The notes under the pieces: generated by a model
What the model was told of the DNA's origin: nothing
Seen by the model: only the letters and a program-made list of their open reading frames with translations
Databases searched by the model: none
Shown here: piece after piece, positions 35,318 to 45,163 of the stretch
Layout: each line of letters opens with the position of its first letter
How positions within the stretch are numbered: position 1 is the first letter of the stretch
Assembly: GCA_020354125.1 (NCBI GenBank)
Contig: CP070643.1
Location: 3,984,612 to 4,048,611 of the forward strand
DNA: 64,000 nt
Reading direction: 5' to 3'
From: Betaproteobacteria bacterium
GTDB taxonomy: Bacteria; Pseudomonadota; Gammaproteobacteria; Burkholderiales; Eutrophovitaceae
Position numbers and translations under genes: made by a program

Positions 35318-37057
35318 ATGGAATTGACAGAGGCCCAAACCACGGAATTGACCGGCGCCGAAATCGTCTCGCGCTGTCTCGCCGAGGAAGGAATCGAGCT
35401 AGTCTTCGGCTACCCCGGTGGAGCGGTCCTGCCGATTTACGACGAATTGTTCAAGCAGGACAAGGTCAAGCACATCCTCGTCAGGCATGAGCAGGCGGCG
35501 GTTCACGCCGCCGACGCCTATTCGCGATGCACCCAGAAAGTCGGCGTCGCGCTGGTGACGTCTGGTCCCGGTGTGACCAATGCCGTTACTGGTATTGCAA
35601 CCGCCTACATGGATTCAATCCCGTTGGTCGTCATCACCGGCCAGGTGCCGACGCACGCCATCGGACAGGATGCCTTCCAGGAAGTCGATACGGTCGGCAT
35701 CACCCGTCCCTGCGTGAAACACAACATTCTGGTCAAGGACGTGGCAGACATTGCGCCGTCGATCAAGAAAGCCTTTTACCTTGCCGGCAGCGGCCGGCCA
35801 GGGCCGGTGGTGGTCGACATTCCCAAGGACGTCACTCTGGAAAAAGCCAACTTCTTCTACCCCAAGAGTGTGTCACTGCGTTCCTACAACACGGTTACCA
35901 AAGGCCACAGTGGCCAGATCAGAAAAGCGATCCAGTTGCTGACGCAAGCCAAGCGTCCGGTAATTTATAGCGGCGGCGGCATCATATTGGGCAACGCCGC
36001 AGCGGAGCTGACGCAATTGGTGCGCAAGCTGGGTTTCCCGTGTACCAACACGCTCATGGGTCTGGGCGGTTATCCGGCAACCGATCCGCTGTTTCTCGGC
36101 ATGCTTGGCATGCATGGAACATATGAAGCCAACATGGCAATGCAGAACTGCGACGTTCTGATCGCCATCGGCGCGCGTTTTGACGACCGGGTCATCGGTA
36201 ATCCGAAGCACTTTGCTCAGGAAAGCCGCAAGATCATCCATATCGACATTGATCCTTCGTCGATCTCCAAGCGTGTGCGTGTCGACGTGCCGATCGTCGG
36301 TGACGTCAAGGAGGTCCTCACAGAACTCAACCGCCAGCTTGATGAGAGTTCCGATAGAACCGATTCCGACAGAACCGATGATGAGTCGCTCAAACAGTGG
36401 TGGGAGCAGATCGGGACGTGGCGCTCACGTGACTGCCTCAAATTTGACCGTGATAGCGAGATCATCAAGCCTCAGTTGGTAGTAGAACGGCTTTATGAAC
36501 TGACCAAAGGGCAGGATGTTTACGTCACATCCGACGTTGGTCAGCATCAGATGTGGGCGGCACAGTTCTTCAAGTTTGACGAACCGCGCCGCTGGTTGAA
36601 CTCCGGCGGCCTGGGCACCATGGGCGTGGGTCTACCCTATGCAATGGGTGTTCAGTTTGCGCATCCGCAATCAACGGTGGTGTGCATTACCGGGGAAGCG
36701 AGCATCCAGATGTGTATCCAGGAGCTGTCCACTGCAAAGCAATACCGGTTACCCTTGAAGATCGTCAACCTGAATAACCGCTACATGGGCATGGTTCGCC
36801 AGTGGCAGGAGTTTTTCCATGGTAATCGCTATGCCGAGTCCTACATGGATGCTTTGCCCGACTTTGTGAAGCTCGCACAGTCCTACGGTCACGTCGGCAT
36901 GCAAATCGACAAGCCTGGTGACATTGACGGCGCGTTAAAAGAAGCTTTCTCGCGCAAAGACGACCTGGTATTCATGGACTTCGTAACCGACCAGACGGAA
37001 AACGTCTTCCCCATGGTGCCGGGTGGCAAGGGACTGTCTGAAATGATCCTTGTCTGA
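35318..37057 (+). CDS. ilvI: Acetolactate synthase large subunit
   Basis: ThDP-dependent enzyme condensing pyruvate with pyruvate or 2-oxobutanoate in valine/leucine and isoleucine synthesis. The 579-residue product begins with TGAEIVSRCLAEEGIELVFGYPGG and has the catalytic glutamate in RHEQAAVHAADAY. The FAD-binding middle domain and a C-terminal ThDP domain with GLGTMGVGLPYAMG and the NNRYMGMVRQW metal/diphosphate region follow. An acidic, repeated DRTDSDRTDD insertion sits near residue 350. Followed 73 bp later by the small subunit. Could equally be called ilvB. Confidence 0.95.
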   Translation: MELTEAQTTELTGAEIVSRCLAEEGIELVFGYPGGAVLPIYDELFKQDKVKHILVRHEQAAVHAADAYSRCTQKVGVALVTSGPGVTNAVTGIATAYMDSIPLVVITGQVPTHAIGQDAFQEVDTVGITRPCVKHNILVKDVADIAPSIKKAFYLAGSGRPGPVVVDIPKDVTLEKANFFYPKSVSLRSYNTVTKGHSGQIRKAIQLLTQAKRPVIYSGGGIILGNAAAELTQLVRKLGFPCTNTLMGLGGYPATDPLFLGMLGMHGTYEANMAMQNCDVLIAIGARFDDRVIGNPKHFAQESRKIIHIDIDPSSISKRVRVDVPIVGDVKEVLTELNRQLDESSDRTDSDRTDDESLKQWWEQIGTWRSRDCLKFDRDSEIIKPQLVVERLYELTKGQDVYVTSDVGQHQMWAAQFFKFDEPRRWLNSGGLGTMGVGLPYAMGVQFAHPQSTVVCITGEASIQMCIQELSTAKQYRLPLKIVNLNNRYMGMVRQWQEFFHGNRYAESYMDALPDFVKLAQSYGHVGMQIDKPGDIDGALKEAFSRKDDLVFMDFVTDQTENVFPMVPGGKGLSEMILV

Positions 37058-37130
37058 AAGGGACTATTTCTGAAAGGATCCATGTCTGAGCGGCGGATCG
37101 GGCTTTTCACACTAACAACACATACAAGAC

Positions 37131-37625
37131 ATGCGTCACATTATTTCTCTGCTTCTGGAGAATGAAGCGGGTGCGCTTTCTCGCGTTTCGGGGCTTTTCT
37201 CAGCAAGGGGTTACAACATTGAGTCGCTTACCGTAGCGCCGACCGAAGACCCCTCGCTGTCCAGGATGACCATCGTTACCAGTGGTTCCGACGATGTGAT
37301 CGAGCAGATCAACAAGCAACTCAACAAGCTCGTCGATGTTGTCAAAGTGGTTGATCTGTCGGAAGGTACCCATATCGAGCGTGAGCTGATGCTGGTAAAG
37401 GTGCGAGCGGCCGGCAAGGATCGCGAGGAAATGAAGCGCATATCCGATATATTCCGCGGACGTATTCTCGATGTCACCGACAAGACCTACACAATAGAGT
37501 TGACCGGTACCGGTGCCAAACTTGATGCTTTTATCGAAGCACTGGACAAGGGTGCCATACTCGAGACGGTACGCACCGGCGCTTCCGGCGTCGGACGTGG
37601 CGACCGCATTCTGAAAGTGCAGTAA
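37131..37625 (+). CDS. ilvH: Acetolactate synthase small subunit
   Basis: Regulatory subunit giving valine sensitivity and full activity to the large subunit. The 164-residue product has an N-terminal ACT domain (MRHIISLLLENEAGALSRVSGLFSARGYNIESL) and a C-terminal dimer domain (ELMLVKVRAAGKDREEMKRI...AFIEALD). Length equals E. coli IlvH (163). ATG at 37131. The gap after ilvI contains three imperfect copies of TCTGAAAGG, with no clear role. Confidence 0.95.
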   Translation: MRHIISLLLENEAGALSRVSGLFSARGYNIESLTVAPTEDPSLSRMTIVTSGSDDVIEQINKQLNKLVDVVKVVDLSEGTHIERELMLVKVRAAGKDREEMKRISDIFRGRILDVTDKTYTIELTGTGAKLDAFIEALDKGAILETVRTGASGVGRGDRILKVQ

Positions 37626-37655
37626 CTCAGGCGCAGACGCTGCCGAAACATTTGA

Positions 37656-38717
<1,062 letters not shown>

Positions 38718-38753
38718 CGCCTCATTGCCGCAGAGCTGAACTTGCCATAGCGA

Positions 38754-39416
38754 ATGGGATCTTCCTATCCCCACCCGATCATCGCCAGGGAAGGTTGGCC
38801 TTTTCTGGCGATCGCGGTGGTTGTTTCGATCGCGGTCTCGTGGTTTTCCATCTGGTGGTCGTTGCCGTTCTGGTTTGCCACCGTGTTCGTGCTGCAGTTT
38901 TTCAGGGATCCGCCGCGCCGAGTGCCGGCCGACCCTGGCCTGGTTTGTGCGCCTGCCGATGGTCGTATCGTTATGGTCGAAAAGACCGAAGACCCTTTTG
39001 CCAATCGCCCTGCATTGAAAATCAGTGTCTTCATGAACGTGTTCAATGTCCATTCCAACCGCGCGCCTGTCGATGGTGAGGTCGTCGACGTGAATTACTA
39101 CCAGGGCGGTTTCCTCAATGCGGCACTGGACAAGGCATCGCTGGAAAACGAGCGTAATGTATTGCAGATTCGCATGGACGGCGGTGGCGAGCTCACCTGT
39201 GTTCAGATCGCCGGCCTGGTAGCGCGCCGCATCCTCTGTTATGTCAAACCTGGTGATCGGCTTGTCAAGGGTGAGCGCTTCGGGTTCATCCGTTTTGGGT
39301 CACGTGTTGACCTGTATTTGACGCCGCAGGCGCGGGCCCGTGTCACTGTTGGAGACAAGGTATATGCTGGCGCAACCGTGGTGGCAGAACTGGAGACCGG
39401 ATCAACCGGCAAATGA
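38754..39416 (+). CDS. psd: Phosphatidylserine decarboxylase proenzyme (short type)
   Basis: Makes phosphatidylethanolamine from phosphatidylserine at the inner membrane. The 220-residue product has an N-terminal hydrophobic pair of segments, the [10 protein letters not shown] strand, [18 protein letters not shown] with the catalytic histidine, and the self-cleavage site Gly-Ser in [10 protein letters not shown] near residue 182, where serine becomes the pyruvoyl group. This is the archaeal-type/short PSD seen in betaproteobacteria. Its stop overlaps pssA by four bases, so the two steps of PE synthesis are coupled. Confidence 0.93.
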   Translation: MGSSYPHPIIAREGWPFLAIAVVVSIAVSWFSIWWSLPFWFATVFVLQFFRDPPRRVPADPGLVCAPADGRIVMVEKTEDPFANRPALKISVFMNVFNVHSNRAPVDGEVVDVNYYQGGFLNAALDKASLENERNVLQIRMDGGGELTCVQIAGLVARRILCYVKPGDRLVKGERFGFIRFGSRVDLYLTPQARARVTVGDKVYAGATVVAELETGSTGK

Positions 39417-40216
39417 ATTATCCCGATCCTCAGCCGAAGTGGCAGATGCGTAATGCGCTGCGGCGCCAGGGCATCTACTGGTTGCCAAATGCCATTACCA
39501 CTTGCGGATTGTTCGCCGGCTTCTATGCCATCGTTCAGGCGATGAATCTGCGTTTCGAACTCGCCGCAATCGGCATCTTTGCTGCGATGGTATTCGACGG
39601 GCTGGACGGGCGGGTCGCCCGTTTGACTCGAACCCAGTCCGAGTTCGGTGCTGAGTACGACTCGCTGGCCGACATGGTGGCGTTCGGCGTGGCGCCCGCG
39701 CTGGTTTTGTACGAGTGGGAACTCAAAGGCATGGGCCGGCTGGGCTGGTTGGCCGCGTTCGTCTATTGCGGCTGCGCTGCGCTGAGGCTGGCTCGCTTCA
39801 ACACCAATGTCGGGCACGTCGACAAACGCTTTTTCCAGGGCCTGCCCAGCCCTGCTGCCGCTGGTCTGATTGCCGGGTTCGTATGGGCGATGGAAGCCTA
39901 TGATATTCGCGGCTTGCCATGGCTGGCCTGGCTGCTGGCGCTGATCGCCGGTTTCACCATGGTCAGCAACATCCGCTTCTACAGCGGCAAGGAAATTAAT
40001 CTGCGCAAAGCAGTGCCGTTCCGGGTAGTTGTGTTGATCGCGTTCTCGGTCGTCATCATCGTGCAAATGGCCGATAACCTCCCGGAGCTACTTTTCGCTG
40101 TGTTTCTCGTCTATGCGCTTTCCGGATATGTCATGTGGATCTCGCGGCTGATGAAACGCCGGGAAAAGAAGCCTGTGCAGCCGCGCAAGGAGCCGGGAAG
40201 CGGCCCGCCAGACTAG
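39413..40216 (+). CDS. pssA: CDP-diacylglycerol-serine O-phosphatidyltransferase
   Basis: Membrane enzyme making phosphatidylserine, the substrate of Psd. The 267-residue product has about eight hydrophobic helices and the CDP-alcohol phosphatidyltransferase motif [11 protein letters not shown]...GAEYDSLAD (DG-x2-AR-x8-G-x3-D-x3-D) between residues 60 and 85. The C-terminal tail is basic and soluble. ATG at 39413 overlaps psd. Its stop codon TAG is formed by the CTAG end of element B, so the last residues (PPD) may have been fixed by insertion of that element. Confidence 0.94.
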   Translation: MNYPDPQPKWQMRNALRRQGIYWLPNAITTCGLFAGFYAIVQAMNLRFELAAIGIFAAMVFDGLDGRVARLTRTQSEFGAEYDSLADMVAFGVAPALVLYEWELKGMGRLGWLAAFVYCGCAALRLARFNTNVGHVDKRFFQGLPSPAAAGLIAGFVWAMEAYDIRGLPWLAWLLALIAGFTMVSNIRFYSGKEINLRKAVPFRVVVLIAFSVVIIVQMADNLPELLFAVFLVYALSGYVMWISRLMKRREKKPVQPRKEPGSGPPD

Positions 40217-40485
40217 AGCCTATCTCATAATCGATCGCACGTGCGATGGCAACGATTTTCGCTTCCGGCGAGGCGCGAGCGAGGCCGTTTGGCTGGCCCA
40301 AACAAGGAGTGAGCAACAACGCCGGGGGCGAAAATTCGTGCCATCCCTTCGGGTTACGCCCAGAACACGCTTCCGCTGTGTTGTTCGGCTTGTCAATACG
40401 ATCGGTATTGACTGCACCTCTCGCCTTGCGGCCGTCGTGTTCTGAACGTAACGCATCGTGCGATCGATTATGAGATAGGTTCTAG
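40213..40485. mobile_element. MITE-like element B with long terminal inverted repeats
   Basis: A 273-bp non-coding element between pssA and the leuA leader. Its 29-bp ends read CTAGAGCC and CTAGAACC, each followed by TATCTCATAATCGATCGCACG-type sequence, with 28 of 29 positions matching. Two inverted modules lie inside: plus strand at 40269-40323, with hairpin GTTTGG...CCAAAC, and minus strand at about 40428-40377, with hairpin CAATAC...GTATTG. They share the flanks CRAGGCG...GAG and GARCAACA.CGC with element A although TIRs and hairpins differ. CTAG stands at both ends; the left CTAG is the pssA stop. Confidence 0.85.
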
Positions 40486-40508
40486 GCACAGGCCCTGGCC
40501 GAAAGGGC

Positions 40509-40537
40509 TTGCGGATCACGGCAAATACCCATATATT
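40509..40537 (+). promoter_or_regulatory. Candidate promoter of the leuA leader
   Basis: TTGCGG (40509-40514), exactly 17 bases, then TATATT (40532-40537). Transcription would begin near 40544, only a couple of bases before the ATG of the leader peptide, so the leader might be translated from a leaderless or nearly leaderless start. A stem ATACCC/GGGTAT (40525-40530 and 40542-40547) spans the -10. Confidence 0.5.
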
Positions 40538-40545
40538 GATTGGGT

Positions 40546-40629
40546 ATGAGTCACCAACAGCACGGCCAAAAAACCCTTCTTCTTGCCAGCCTTCTGCTGC
40601 AAGGCCTGCTCCTGCGCCTCGGGCGCTGA
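40546..40629 (+). CDS. leuA leader peptide, leucine-rich
   Basis: A 27-codon reading frame (ATG 40546, TGA 40627-40629) encoding a peptide that starts MSHQQHGQKT and ends LLLASLLLQGLLLRLGR. Ten of 27 residues are leucine, seven of them in runs of three, encoded by CTT, CTG and CTC. Leader peptides rich in the pathway end product, just upstream of leuA, act in ribosome-mediated attenuation in many proteobacteria. Together with downstream stems this is a strong candidate, though the peptide is too short for homology alone. It lies 61 bp after element B. Confidence 0.8.
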   Translation: MSHQQHGQKTLLLASLLLQGLLLRLGR

Positions 40630-40656
40630 CGACTTCTCGATTTCCCCAACAGTTTG

Positions 40657-40741
40657 CGGGTTTCCTGAAAAAACCCGAACCAAGCAAAAACACTCGAATT
40701 GCGTCCGTAGCCCGGAGTCTTGTGGCTGCGGCAAAAGACTC
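40657..40741 (+). promoter_or_regulatory. Stem-loops of the leuA leader region (attenuator/pseudoknot candidate)
   Basis: Three stems follow the leader peptide. P1 is CGGGTTT (40657-40663) with AAACCCG (40671-40677). P2 is CCGTAGCC (40705-40712) with GGCTGCGG (40724-40731), one G-T pair. P3 is GAGTCTT (40715-40721) with AAGACTC (40735-40741). P2 and P3 interlock, so they either exclude each other or form an H-type pseudoknot. P3 ends seven bases before the GGAG of leuA (40749-40752). None is followed by a T-run, so control of ribosome access to leuA is as likely as transcription termination. Confidence 0.55.
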
Positions 40742-40758
40742 AGATAGCGGAGAACGAT

Positions 40759-42294
40759 ATGACGGATCGATTGATCATTTTTGACACCACCATGCGAGAT
40801 GGCGAGCAAAGCCCCGGCGCATCGATGACCCGGGAAGAAAAGCTGCGTATCGGCAAGCAACTCGAGCGCATGCGCGTCGATGTCATCGAAGCAGGTTTTC
40901 CCGCCGCCAGCAACGGCGATTTCGAATCAGTCCGGGCGGTGGCTCAGTCAGTCAAGGACAGCGTTGTGTGCGGGCTGGCCAGAGCCAACGATTCGGACGT
41001 GCGGCGTGCCGGCGAGGCAGTGAAACCGGCGAATGCATCACGCATACACACTTTTATTGCCACTTCACCGGTCCACATGGAGCGCAAGCTGCGCATGACC
41101 CCCGAGCAAGTGATCGAACAGGCGGTCAATTCGGTGAAGCTGGCGCGCTCACTGTGTGAAGATGTGGAGTTCTCCCCGGAGGATGCCGGCCGCTCGGAAA
41201 TCGACTATTTGTGCAAGATACTGGAAGCAGTCATCGATGCCGGCGCGCGCACCATAAACATACCGGACACGGTCGGCTACACCATGCCCGAACAGTTCGC
41301 TTCGATGATCCGCCAGTTGCGCGAGCGCATACCCAACTCTGACAAAGCGGTCTGGTCAGTACACTGTCATAATGATCTGGGCGTTGCTGTTGCCAATTCG
41401 CTTGCCGCGGTGATGGCCGGCGTGCGTCAGGTCGAGTGCACCGTCAACGGCTTGGGTGAACGTGCCGGTAACGCTTCGCTCGAAGAGATTGTCATGGCGG
41501 TGCGCACCCGGCAGGATTTCTTCAAATGCGATACCCGCATCGACACCACGCAGATTGTCCCTGCGTCAAAACTCGTTGCGGCGATCACCGGCTTTCCGGT
41601 CCAACCGAACAAAGCGATTGTCGGCGCCAATGCGTTCGCTCACGAATCCGGCATTCATCAGGATGGCGTATTGAAGCATCGCGAGACCTACGAAATCATG
41701 CGCGCCGAGGATGTCGGCTGGTCAACCAACAAGCTGGTGCTCGGCAAGCACTCCGGGCGCAACGCCTTCCGTCAGCGCCTGTCCGAACTCGGCGTCGAAC
41801 TTGATTCGGAGGAAGCACTGAACGCGGTGTTCGCCCGCTTCAAGGAACTGGCCGACAAGAAGCACGAAATTTTCGATGAAGACCTGATCATGCTGGTCTC
41901 TGACGACACGCTGGACCAGGAAAACGAGCATTTCAAGTTGGTGTCGATCCAGGCCCAGCTCGAGACTGGAGAAACACCGCTGGCGCGCGTCGTCATATCT
42001 GAGGACGGCAACGAGAAAAAAGCCGAGGCGCACGGCAGTGGCCAGGTTGACGCGACCTTCAAGGCGATTGAATCAATCGTGTCCAGCGGAGCCGACCTGC
42101 AGTTGTTCTCGGTCAACGCGATCACCAGCGGTACTGATTCGCAGGGCGAAGTCAGCGTGCGGCTTTCCAAGTCAGGTCGTGTTGTCAACGGCCACGGTGC
42201 CGACACCGATATCGTGATTGCCTCAGCCAAGGCCTATCTGAACGCACTCAACAAACTGCAAGCGGGGCCCGAGCGGCTCAATCCGCAGCTGTAG
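40759..42294 (+). CDS. leuA: 2-isopropylmalate synthase
   Basis: First committed enzyme of leucine synthesis, condensing acetyl-CoA with 2-oxoisovalerate. The 511-residue product starts [20 protein letters not shown] (catalytic metal aspartate and arginine). It has [22 protein letters not shown] metal histidines (SVHCHNDLG), [14 protein letters not shown], and a C-terminal regulatory domain (from about 390) that senses leucine. ATG at 40759 follows GGAG; upstream codons to 40720 lie in the leader structure. It completes the ilv-leu group begun at 35318. Confidence 0.96.
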   Translation: MTDRLIIFDTTMRDGEQSPGASMTREEKLRIGKQLERMRVDVIEAGFPAASNGDFESVRAVAQSVKDSVVCGLARANDSDVRRAGEAVKPANASRIHTFIATSPVHMERKLRMTPEQVIEQAVNSVKLARSLCEDVEFSPEDAGRSEIDYLCKILEAVIDAGARTINIPDTVGYTMPEQFASMIRQLRERIPNSDKAVWSVHCHNDLGVAVANSLAAVMAGVRQVECTVNGLGERAGNASLEEIVMAVRTRQDFFKCDTRIDTTQIVPASKLVAAITGFPVQPNKAIVGANAFAHESGIHQDGVLKHRETYEIMRAEDVGWSTNKLVLGKHSGRNAFRQRLSELGVELDSEEALNAVFARFKELADKKHEIFDEDLIMLVSDDTLDQENEHFKLVSIQAQLETGETPLARVVISEDGNEKKAEAHGSGQVDATFKAIESIVSSGADLQLFSVNAITSGTDSQGEVSVRLSKSGRVVNGHGADTDIVIASAKAYLNALNKLQAGPERLNPQL

Positions 42295-42413
42295 AGCCGG
42301 GATCGAGCGCACTTCGCCTTGCAAGCCTTTCCTCTCGGCAAGGCATTACACTGGTGCCGTCGGGAAAGAGGGTGTTTGCGCCTGTTTCCCCCTACTCGTA
42401 AGGACGTACTGCA

Positions 42414-43748
42414 ATGGTGGAAACAGCGGCCGGCTCTGCGGCAGCGCATCGTATTGTCGTAGTGGGAGGTGGAGCCGGAGGCCTTGAGCTCGTTACCAGG
42501 CTGGGAGATTCGTTGGGGCGCAAAGGTCTGGCCGAAGTCACGCTGATCGACAGTTCACGCACCCACTTGTGGAAGCCACTGCTGCACCGTGTTGCGGCCG
42601 GCAGCATGGATCTCAACGATCACGAAATCGACTATCTGGCGCAAGCTCGCTGGCATCATTTCCGGTTTCGGCTCGGGCGTATGGAAGGGCTCGACCGAGC
42701 CGGGAAACAAGTCCTTTTGGCAGCCACGCTGGATGAAGCCGGTACACAGATCATTCCGGCGCGCTCGGTACCCTATGACACACTGATTGTCGCTGTCGGC
42801 AGCAAGACCAATGACTTTGGCACGCCTGGTGCCGCTGAGTTTGCCGTGTCACTCGACTCACCCCGGGAAGCTGCCCGTTTCCACTCGCGCCTGCTCAATG
42901 CGTGTCTGCGCGCCAATACGCAAGACGAAGCGTTGCAGCCGGGCCAGTTGCATATTGCCATCATCGGCGCCGGTGCCACTGGCGTCGAACTGGCCGCAGA
43001 GTTGCACAACACGACGCGCGAACTGGTGGCGTTTGGGCTCGATCGCATCGATCCGGAACGCGATGTCAAAGTCAGCCTGATCGAAGCGGCGCCGAGAATT
43101 CTGCCTGTCCTGCCCGAGCGACTCTCGGATGCGACGTCTCAGTTACTTGAGAAAATGAATGTTGATGTGCTGACCGGTGAACGCGTCACCGAAGTCGGCC
43201 GCGACGGCGTTCATACCCAAAGTGGCCGTTTTGTGCCGGCCGAGTTGGTTGTATGGGCTGCCGGCATCAAAGCGCCCGAGTTCCTCGCCGATCTCGATGG
43301 TCTGGAGTCAAACCGCGCCAATCAACTGGTCGTGCGCCAAACGCTGCAAACAACACGCGATCCGAACGTATTCGCCATGGGCGATTGCGCGAGTTGCCCG
43401 TGGCCAGGCCGTGAGTTGCCTGTTCCGCCGCGCGCGCAGGCGGCGCACCAGCAGGCTTCACATCTTGCCAAGTGGCTTTGGCCGCACATGCAAGGTAAGC
43501 CGGCCAAGGACTGGACCTACCGCGACTTTGGTTCACTGGTATCGCTCGGTGAGTACAGCACCGTCGGTAGTCTGATGGGGGCACTGACCGGTGGAGCGAT
43601 GATGATCGAGGGCTACTTCGCGCGTCTGATGTATCTTTCCTTGTACAAGATGCATGAGTATGCGTTACACGGCTTCGCCAAGGTCTTTCTCGACACGTTG
43701 GCGAGACTGATCATTCGTCGAACCGAACCGCACGTGAAGCTACATTGA
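42414..43748 (+). CDS. ndh: NADH dehydrogenase type II
   Basis: Single-subunit, non-proton-pumping NADH:quinone oxidoreductase on the cytoplasmic face of the membrane. The 444-residue product has the FAD-binding RIVVVGGGAGGLELVTRLGD, the sequence THLWKPLLHRVAAGSMD near residue 55, the NADH-binding IAIIGAGATGVELAAELHN, and a second FAD block VFAMGDCASCPWPG, all as in E. coli Ndh. A C-terminal amphipathic region (YLSLYKMHEYALHGFAKVFLD) should hold it to the membrane. Its stop overlaps the TTG start of the TolC-family gene, an unusual coupling. Confidence 0.92.
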   Translation: MVETAAGSAAAHRIVVVGGGAGGLELVTRLGDSLGRKGLAEVTLIDSSRTHLWKPLLHRVAAGSMDLNDHEIDYLAQARWHHFRFRLGRMEGLDRAGKQVLLAATLDEAGTQIIPARSVPYDTLIVAVGSKTNDFGTPGAAEFAVSLDSPREAARFHSRLLNACLRANTQDEALQPGQLHIAIIGAGATGVELAAELHNTTRELVAFGLDRIDPERDVKVSLIEAAPRILPVLPERLSDATSQLLEKMNVDVLTGERVTEVGRDGVHTQSGRFVPAELVVWAAGIKAPEFLADLDGLESNRANQLVVRQTLQTTRDPNVFAMGDCASCPWPGRELPVPPRAQAAHQQASHLAKWLWPHMQGKPAKDWTYRDFGSLVSLGEYSTVGSLMGALTGGAMMIEGYFARLMYLSLYKMHEYALHGFAKVFLDTLARLIIRRTEPHVKLH

Positions 43749-45163
43749 AAGTCCGTCAATTGATAGCCCACGCCAGATGGTGCGCACCGCTGCTTGCCAG
43801 CGTGCTGCTGTGTGCGTGCCCGGCGCATCTGCCATATGAACCGGTCGACCTTGACGAAAAGTCTCCTAGCGCCGGGTTCAGGGACCGCGCTGCGGACGAC
43901 ATTACACTCGCCGAACTGGTGAGTGCCAGCGGTTATAAAGACGAATGGCCTCCCGAGCGGTGGCGGCTTGATACGTTGACGCTGCTCGGTCTTTATTTCA
44001 ATCCGGATGTGGACGTTGCGCGCGCGCAGGCATTGGCATCGAACGCCGCGCTCGCCACAGCGGCGCAGCGCGCGCCACTCGCTGTCGAGCTCGCCGCCGA
44101 ACACCACAGCCGTGAAGTCGACGGCACACCATGGAGTCTCGGCGTTGCCATCGGAATACCTATCGGGCGTCAGTCACGGCGGGAGGCGCGACTCGAGCGA
44201 GCGACGTTCATTGCGGATGCCGCCGAGATCGAAATTGCCGCTTCGATGTGGCGCGTGCGCGGGTCGGTCCGAGATGCTGTCATTGATCTGACCGCATCAT
44301 CACAGCGCTCGCGCCTGCTCGAGCAGCAAGTGTCGATACACCGGGAGTTGACGCGACTTCTGGAGCGGCGCGTCGAAGCCGGAATGCTCTCGGCTCGCGA
44401 GCTTGGCCGGGAGCGCACGGCACTAGCGACGGCACAAACGCAGCTGGCGCTCGAGCGATCCGCCTACACCGGTGCATACGGTGATCTGGCCAGTGCCCTG
44501 GGCCTGCCTCTGCAAACCGTGCAGTCGCTTACAATCGCTGAAGATGCCTTCCAACAAACGACCGAGGTCCCGGACCGGGACGCCGCGCGCGGCACAGCGT
44601 TGCTTAACCGACTCGACGTGCATGTGCGCCTGCTTGAATTCGGTGCCGCTGATGCCGAAGTCAAGCTGGCCGTGGCTGAGCAATATCCTCGGGTCAGGAT
44701 CAGGCCCGGCTTTTTCTGGGACCAGGGTGACAGCATATGGTCGCTTGCCAGCGTGCTGATACCACCCGTCACAGCGCAGGCCAAAGTGCGTGAAGCAGAG
44801 GCACGGCGTGAGGTCGCGGCTCGCCGATTTACGGCGCTGCAGATACATGCCATTAGCGAAGTCGAGAGTGCCCGGGAAGTACTGCTGTCCACGCGCAGCA
44901 GTGTGACGGCGGCAAAGGACATTGTCGATCAGGCCGAACAACAATTTGAACGGATGCGCCGCTATTTTGAATCAGGCAGTGGAAACCGGGTTGAGCTGAT
45001 GACAGCGCAACTGAATGCTGTACAGGCAAGACAGCATCTACTTGCTGCGCAAATTGCGTGGCGCAAATCTGCCGCCCGCTACGAGGATGCCGTACAAGTC
45101 CCGGTATTGGGCGATTTTCTGAAACTACCCGAGCAACCGGCTATGGCCGGCGCAGCACTATGA
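43745..45163 (+). CDS. TolC-family outer-membrane efflux protein
   Basis: Outer-membrane channel component of a tripartite pump. The 472-residue product has an N-terminal signal sequence with a lipobox-like LLCAC (so it may be a lipoprotein) and two OEP repeats of long alpha-helical hairpins and strands. These are recognisable from the helical, A/R/E-rich stretches LLEQQVSIHRELTRLLERRVEAGML and DIVDQAEQQFERMRRYFESGSG, with the repeated (A/G)D(L/A)xxALGLP region. It starts at TTG 43745 inside the ndh stop and overlaps the adaptor gene by four bases. Confidence 0.88.
   Translation: MKVRQLIAHARWCAPLLASVLLCACPAHLPYEPVDLDEKSPSAGFRDRAADDITLAELVSASGYKDEWPPERWRLDTLTLLGLYFNPDVDVARAQALASNAALATAAQRAPLAVELAAEHHSREVDGTPWSLGVAIGIPIGRQSRREARLERATFIADAAEIEIAASMWRVRGSVRDAVIDLTASSQRSRLLEQQVSIHRELTRLLERRVEAGMLSARELGRERTALATAQTQLALERSAYTGAYGDLASALGLPLQTVQSLTIAEDAFQQTTEVPDRDAARGTALLNRLDVHVRLLEFGAADAEVKLAVAEQYPRVRIRPGFFWDQGDSIWSLASVLIPPVTAQAKVREAEARREVAARRFTALQIHAISEVESAREVLLSTRSSVTAAKDIVDQAEQQFERMRRYFESGSGNRVELMTAQLNAVQARQHLLAAQIAWRKSAARYEDAVQVPVLGDFLKLPEQPAMAGAAL

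Noticed and set aside
40651..40680. Intrinsic terminator in the leuA leader
   Set aside because: The stem CGGGTTT/AAACCCG is real but no T-run follows on the plus strand.
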